A DNA stretch of 64,000 bases from Bacteroidota bacterium. Its GTDB lineage: Bacteria > Bacteroidota > Bacteroidia > Chitinophagales > BACL12. The notes under the pieces are model-generated. The model saw nothing but the letters and a program-made list of their open reading frames with translations, did not search any database and was not told the DNA's origin. The DNA lies in assembly GCA_016706865.1 (NCBI GenBank), contig JADJIS010000003.1:2232001-2296000 (forward strand), given 5' to 3'. A program made the translations under genes and the position numbers. Positions within the stretch are counted from its first letter, which is position 1, and the number at the start of each line of letters is the position of its first letter. This document shows positions 60,461-64,000 of the stretch, in pieces.

Positions 60461-62008
60461 TTAATTGTCAATCTTTTGGGTGATATTTTCTGAATCGGGA
60501 GTGGGAGTATTTTCAATATTTCCCAAAAGCGGTTGCAGTTCCACAGGTAAAATTCCATTACTGGACCTAAGGCTTCCAAGATTATTTACCACCTTATCTA
60601 AAAACCCTTCTTTAGAAATTCTGATCGACATATTTGAGCCTGTCAAGGCAGAAATATCACAACTTCCATTTGCATCAGTTTCGCATATTGGTTGTGTTTT
60701 AGGACTTTCCACAAATGTGATCAGCGCCTTGGTAATTGGTTTAAGGTTTGTATCGTAAATATAAATTTGGGTAATGGGTAAAGCTTCTGTTACGCCATAA
60801 ATATCATCACTTCCCACCCCTCCCGGCCTGTTGGAAGTCAAATACCCTCTCCCATTTTTTATTATAAATCCGAAGTCGTCGAATGAGGAGTTTAAAGGTT
60901 TTCCCGCATTAACAGGAACCGACCAATGTTCACCTTCCCGATGTGTTTTAAAAACATCCAAACCTCCGAAGCCTGGTAACCAATTGCTGGAAAAGTATAA
61001 GTTTCCTTCAGGATCCATATAAGGGAATAATTCATCACCCGAAGTATTCACAACCGGTCCCATATTTTTTGCGCCGCTCCATCCATTACCTTTTTTGGTT
61101 ACGAAATAAAGATCAACTCCACCATATCCTCCCGGTTTATCGGAAGAAAAAATTAAAATAGAACCATCAGGTGAAAGTGCAGCATGTCCAACCGAATAAG
61201 ACTTTGAATTAAACGACATTGGTTTTGGTGCCAAAAATTTATTGTCAATATAATTCGAATAAAACATTTCGAGTTTTACTTCATCATCTTTGGAAGTAAT
61301 GGTTCTGTTTTTATTGTGGTTATTTCTTGTAAAATAAAGTGTTTCGTCAACCGGGTCATAACATGGAGAAGCCTCATGCAGATCGCTGTTTATTGCAGCA
61401 TTTAATTTAACTACCGACCATATCGTATCATTTTTCATTTCACTGAAATATAGATCATAAAATGGCAATCCGGTGTTATAGTTAATTTCATTTCCCCCGC
61501 TGCCGGAAAAAATTATTCCTCTTTTAAAAAAGGTTGGGGTCATTTCAGAACCTGTTGTATTTATTCCAATAGAGTCAAGAATATAAGTTGCAGGTTTTCC
61601 TTCATTTGCCAAAGCCCAATCGCAGGTAGATGCGAGATAAAATCCTTCATCCTCATAAGCACCATATTTTAAAAACCAGGTTTTTGCTGATCTGTATTTG
61701 CCATTACTCTTTAAAAGGTTAGCATAGTTATATATAATCGTGGCGTCAGCAGTACTTTGATTTACGATAACTTCATACCAAAATTCAGCTTCCATATTCA
61801 TGTTCATATTCCTGTAACACTCAGCCAATTTATAGTTTATATCATAATTATAACTTTGTTGTAAATATGCAAGATAGATTTTTGACGCCTCGCTGTAAAC
61901 TTTATTTTCATACAATTTATCGGCACGTTTTATATAATCTTCCTGTGCAACAACAATTTGTATTGTTATCAAACTAAAAAGCACCAAAACTATTTTTAAT
62001 TTATACAT
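60461..62008 (-). CDS. Secreted TPR / PD40 propeller protein, PorE-like without OmpA domain
   Basis: 515 residues. A signal peptide (1-21) precedes TPR-like helices (about 22-130, YIKRADKLYENKVYSEASKIY, shortened ADKLYENKVYSEASKIYL). A WD40-like PD40 propeller follows (about 150-400): FSGSGGNEI, LYFTRNNHNKN, DGSILIFSSDKPGG, LYFSSNWLPGFGG, GYLTSNRPGGVGSDDIYG. A carboxypeptidase-regulatory-like domain lies at about 410-480. T9SS PorE proteins have the same TPR-PD40-CRD order plus a C-terminal OmpA domain. That last domain is missing here, so the link to the cell wall must differ. Confidence 0.8.
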   Translation of the reverse strand: MYKLKIVLVLFSLITIQIVVAQEDYIKRADKLYENKVYSEASKIYLAYLQQSYNYDINYKLAECYRNMNMNMEAEFWYEVIVNQSTADATIIYNYANLLKSNGKYRSAKTWFLKYGAYEDEGFYLASTCDWALANEGKPATYILDSIGINTTGSEMTPTFFKRGIIFSGSGGNEINYNTGLPFYDLYFSEMKNDTIWSVVKLNAAINSDLHEASPCYDPVDETLYFTRNNHNKNRTITSKDDEVKLEMFYSNYIDNKFLAPKPMSFNSKSYSVGHAALSPDGSILIFSSDKPGGYGGVDLYFVTKKGNGWSGAKNMGPVVNTSGDELFPYMDPEGNLYFSSNWLPGFGGLDVFKTHREGEHWSVPVNAGKPLNSSFDDFGFIIKNGRGYLTSNRPGGVGSDDIYGVTEALPITQIYIYDTNLKPITKALITFVESPKTQPICETDANGSCDISALTGSNMSIRISKEGFLDKVVNNLGSLRSSNGILPVELQPLLGNIENTPTPDSENITQKIDN

Positions 62009-62019
62009 AAGTTATTATT

Positions 62020-62976
62020 TCAGAAAAACCTTGGGTTTTTAATGAAGGTATTATTTTTATGAAAACGATATATAAGGAATACTTCGTGTGTAGGACTTAA
62101 AAAAGCTACATCATCCGTAGTTAAGGTGTTGTAAGAATAACCTAATCCTGCGTCGTGTTTTTGTAATATATTGTCGGAGGAGAACATATATTGTGCAACA
62201 AAATTAAAGCTGTTATTTGTTCTATACCCTCCACCTATCATGAGTGAATTATAAAAAATTAAATTGAGGTTAATATCCAGTTGAGATGGAATATTGCTGC
62301 TCATTTTAAAAAGGGCATCAGGTTTTACTGAAAAATTATCTGTAATTTTAATTAGCACTCCTGCAGTTGCAAAAATATTGGAGGTCTGGTCAAATGCATC
62401 GTCATAAGTAGAATCGCTTGCTGTTGCAGATTCATCATTACTTGTGAGTAATGTTGGGGATGAAAATCCGAGATAAAATTTATCGCTGTGCAGATATACG
62501 CCGGCACCAAAATTTGGTTTAATATAAGTATCCACTTTACCGTCGAAGGCAGGATCGCCATCATTAAAAGCATCCAATTCCTGATAATTTATTGAGTAAT
62601 TGGTAAGTGAAGCCTCCAATCCGATTGCAACAACCAATTTATTATTTATATGTGCACGATAGGCATAATCCAATCCCACTGAACTTGAGTTGGTTACACC
62701 AATTTTATCGTGATAAAATTTTATTCCTAATCCAACTTTATCATTTGCAACCGGCAGATGTGCAGAAAAGGATTCGGTGGAAGGAGCTCCTGTAATATTA
62801 ACGGAATGCCTATGAACAAAAAAGTTTGTTTCAAACGCACCTTTACTACCTGCATAAGCGGGATTAAACACCAATTGATTAAAATGATATTGCTCGTAAA
62901 GCGGCAGATTTTGTGTAAATACATAACCGGGCAATGTAAACAATATCAGAATATACAATAAACCTTTTCTTTTCAT
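62020..62976 (-). CDS. PorP/SprF family type IX secretion protein
   Basis: 318 residues. A signal peptide (1-21) is followed by the typical PorP/SprF start QNLPLYEQYHFNQLVFNPAYAGSKG, seen as YHFNQLVFNPAYAGSKG. Then come alternating hydrophobic strands of a 14-stranded outer-membrane barrel. The C-terminus shows the strand pattern HEVFLIYRFHK. PorP/SprF proteins serve in the surface attachment of T9SS cargo, especially of proteins with type B sorting domains. It lies between such a cargo and the PD40 protein, in one operon. Confidence 0.9.
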   Translation of the reverse strand: MKRKGLLYILILFTLPGYVFTQNLPLYEQYHFNQLVFNPAYAGSKGAFETNFFVHRHSVNITGAPSTESFSAHLPVANDKVGLGIKFYHDKIGVTNSSSVGLDYAYRAHINNKLVVAIGLEASLTNYSINYQELDAFNDGDPAFDGKVDTYIKPNFGAGVYLHSDKFYLGFSSPTLLTSNDESATASDSTYDDAFDQTSNIFATAGVLIKITDNFSVKPDALFKMSSNIPSQLDINLNLIFYNSLMIGGGYRTNNSFNFVAQYMFSSDNILQKHDAGLGYSYNTLTTDDVAFLSPTHEVFLIYRFHKNNTFIKNPRFF

Positions 62977-64000
62977 CTCTTTATTACTATAAAACCGGTG
63001 AATGGATCTACTGCTTCTTCAAGCCGCAATACATAAAAATAGGTTCCTTCCGGAACGTCGCCTGATGTGGAAACAAATTCCGTGTTTGATTTACCATTCC
63101 ACATTTTTACGTCGTTACTTGTTTCAAAAACCAAACTACTCCATCTATCATATATTTTAATATTGTATTTAGGATAATTTTCAATACCGACAATATCCAA
63201 TACATCATTAATTCCATCTCCATTTGGTGAAAAGGAATTTGGAACAAAAACAAGATCATCAATTATTACCGTTTCGGATACAACTACATGAACAAATGCT
63301 GTATCACAAAGAGCTGGAATATTATCATCGCAAACCACATAAGCAAAATCATCAACAGTTTCTACAGAAGAACTATAATTAATTGTATTTGATGCTGATA
63401 TTTCTGCAACTCCGGTAATTCCGGGAGTGATCAATTCTGTAATGGTCAAACCGTCGCCATCACCATCGAAATCGTTCGCCAATACATTAAAATCAGAAGG
63501 TATATCAATTAAAATATTAAAGGTATCGTTTACCGCAACTGGTTTATTAAAATTGGTGGTAAGCACATTAATATAAACTGTAGCAGTATCACAATAAATT
63601 TCAGAGCCTAATTTACATACGCGATAAATAAGCGAATCTTCCCCAACAAAATTAAAAGCGGGTTCATAATAAATGTACTCCCCAATCTCCGGAAAAAAAG
63701 GTAAAATGGTGGTAGTACCCGGAAAAGCGTCATCCAGTATTTCAAATTCCAACCCTTGCTCATCCACATCAATATCATTCAACAATAATTCAATATTGAA
63801 TGGGGTATTGATATAGGTATTTACAAAATCGTTAACTGCAATAGGTGCATCATCCACTGAATCAATTTCTATATTTACGAATGCAGTTCCGCATTCGTCG
63901 GGATCGGTATCGGCACAAATGGTATATTCAAAAATATCATCACCCGCGTAATTTGCATTTGGCGTGTATATGATCCAATCATTCGCATCATCAATTGTTG
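62973..64000 (-). CDS. Ig-like (cadherin-type) repeat adhesin with T9SS type B sorting domain, partial
   Basis: The gene is open to the right edge, so its start is missing. The visible 342 residues show repeats of the VNDxxxT...LLxNDxDVDxD...LxYxPxxxFxGxDxxxYxVC type (for example PVAVNDTFNILIDIP, DFNVLANDFDGDGDGL), each about 95 residues. A gliding motility-associated sorting domain ends it (FVPNSFSPNGDGINDVLDI, NIKIYDRWSSLVFE). A giant surface adhesin is likely. The stop codon overlaps the porP start (ATGA), so the three right-hand genes are one operon. Confidence 0.85.
   Translation of the reverse strand, partial: TIDDANDWIIYTPNANYAGDDIFEYTICADTDPDECGTAFVNIEIDSVDDAPIAVNDFVNTYINTPFNIELLLNDIDVDEQGLEFEILDDAFPGTTTILPFFPEIGEYIYYEPAFNFVGEDSLIYRVCKLGSEIYCDTATVYINVLTTNFNKPVAVNDTFNILIDIPSDFNVLANDFDGDGDGLTITELITPGITGVAEISASNTINYSSSVETVDDFAYVVCDDNIPALCDTAFVHVVVSETVIIDDLVFVPNSFSPNGDGINDVLDIVGIENYPKYNIKIYDRWSSLVFETSNDVKMWNGKSNTEFVSTSGDVPEGTYFYVLRLEEAVDPFTGFIVIKR

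Overview
The window looks like a chromosomal piece of a free-living, aerobic member of the Bacteroidota. It is AT-rich. Start codons lack Shine-Dalgarno boxes, and several genes are preceded by the Bacteroidota -7 box TAnnTTTG. At least six predicted secreted proteins end in type IX secretion (T9SS) sorting domains, and a PorP/SprF gene lies near the right edge. The 4-hydroxyphenylpyruvate and homogentisate dioxygenases require oxygen, and a DUF3494 ice-binding lipoprotein points to a cold or ice-associated habitat. No finer taxonomic call is justified.

Layout. 0-4.5 kb: a CoA-binding protein, a small unknown gene, a 1.3 kb tandem repeat block and the pyruvate dehydrogenase E2 gene. 4.5-9.2 kb: an accessory stretch of unknown genes, an endonuclease/exonuclease/phosphatase-family protein, a GIY-YIG/DUF4357 protein and a Bro-N/DinD-like protein; two of the intergenic spacers are attC-like imperfect palindromes, so this may be a gene-cassette array. 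9.4-14.5 kb: lipoproteins, a three-gene hipB/hipS/hipT-like toxin-antitoxin operon with three operators spaced exactly 40 bp, a metal-binding HMA protein and a YcxB-like membrane protein. 14.5-28 kb: acyltransferase, BASS transporter, ice-binding protein, M16 peptidase with dnaX, cyanophycinase-like peptidase and proline dehydrogenase. 28-34.5 kb: tyrosine catabolism (homogentisate dioxygenase and HPPD) with a four-helix-bundle protein between them, then a histidine kinase and a response regulator carrying CRP-type domains. 34.5-41.5 kb: a T9SS cargo, an esterase-like hydrolase, DUF58, trxA and dnaE. 41.6-47.4 kb: T9SS cargo genes, including a tandem paralogue pair, and csaA. 47.4-54.4 kb: an SUI1-like factor, lipid kinase, LTA-synthase-like protein, nadC, DUF4783, gpmI and a broken LysM gene. 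54.5-64 kb: M20 dipeptidase, a PLP enzyme, a GIY-YIG protein, tRNA-Ala(GGC), a frameshifted lpxB, surE, and a PD40-PorP-cargo set cut by the window edge.

Three genes (a propeller protein at 41.66 kb, a LysM protein at 54.07 kb and lpxB at 58.06-59.21 kb) are split by single-base shifts. For the propeller gene and lpxB the shift falls in an A run. Because lpxB is normally needed for lipid A, assembly indels are a real possibility and the reads should be checked. Intergenic DNA is unusually repeat-rich. Related repeat families recur at distant sites, often in opposite orientations.
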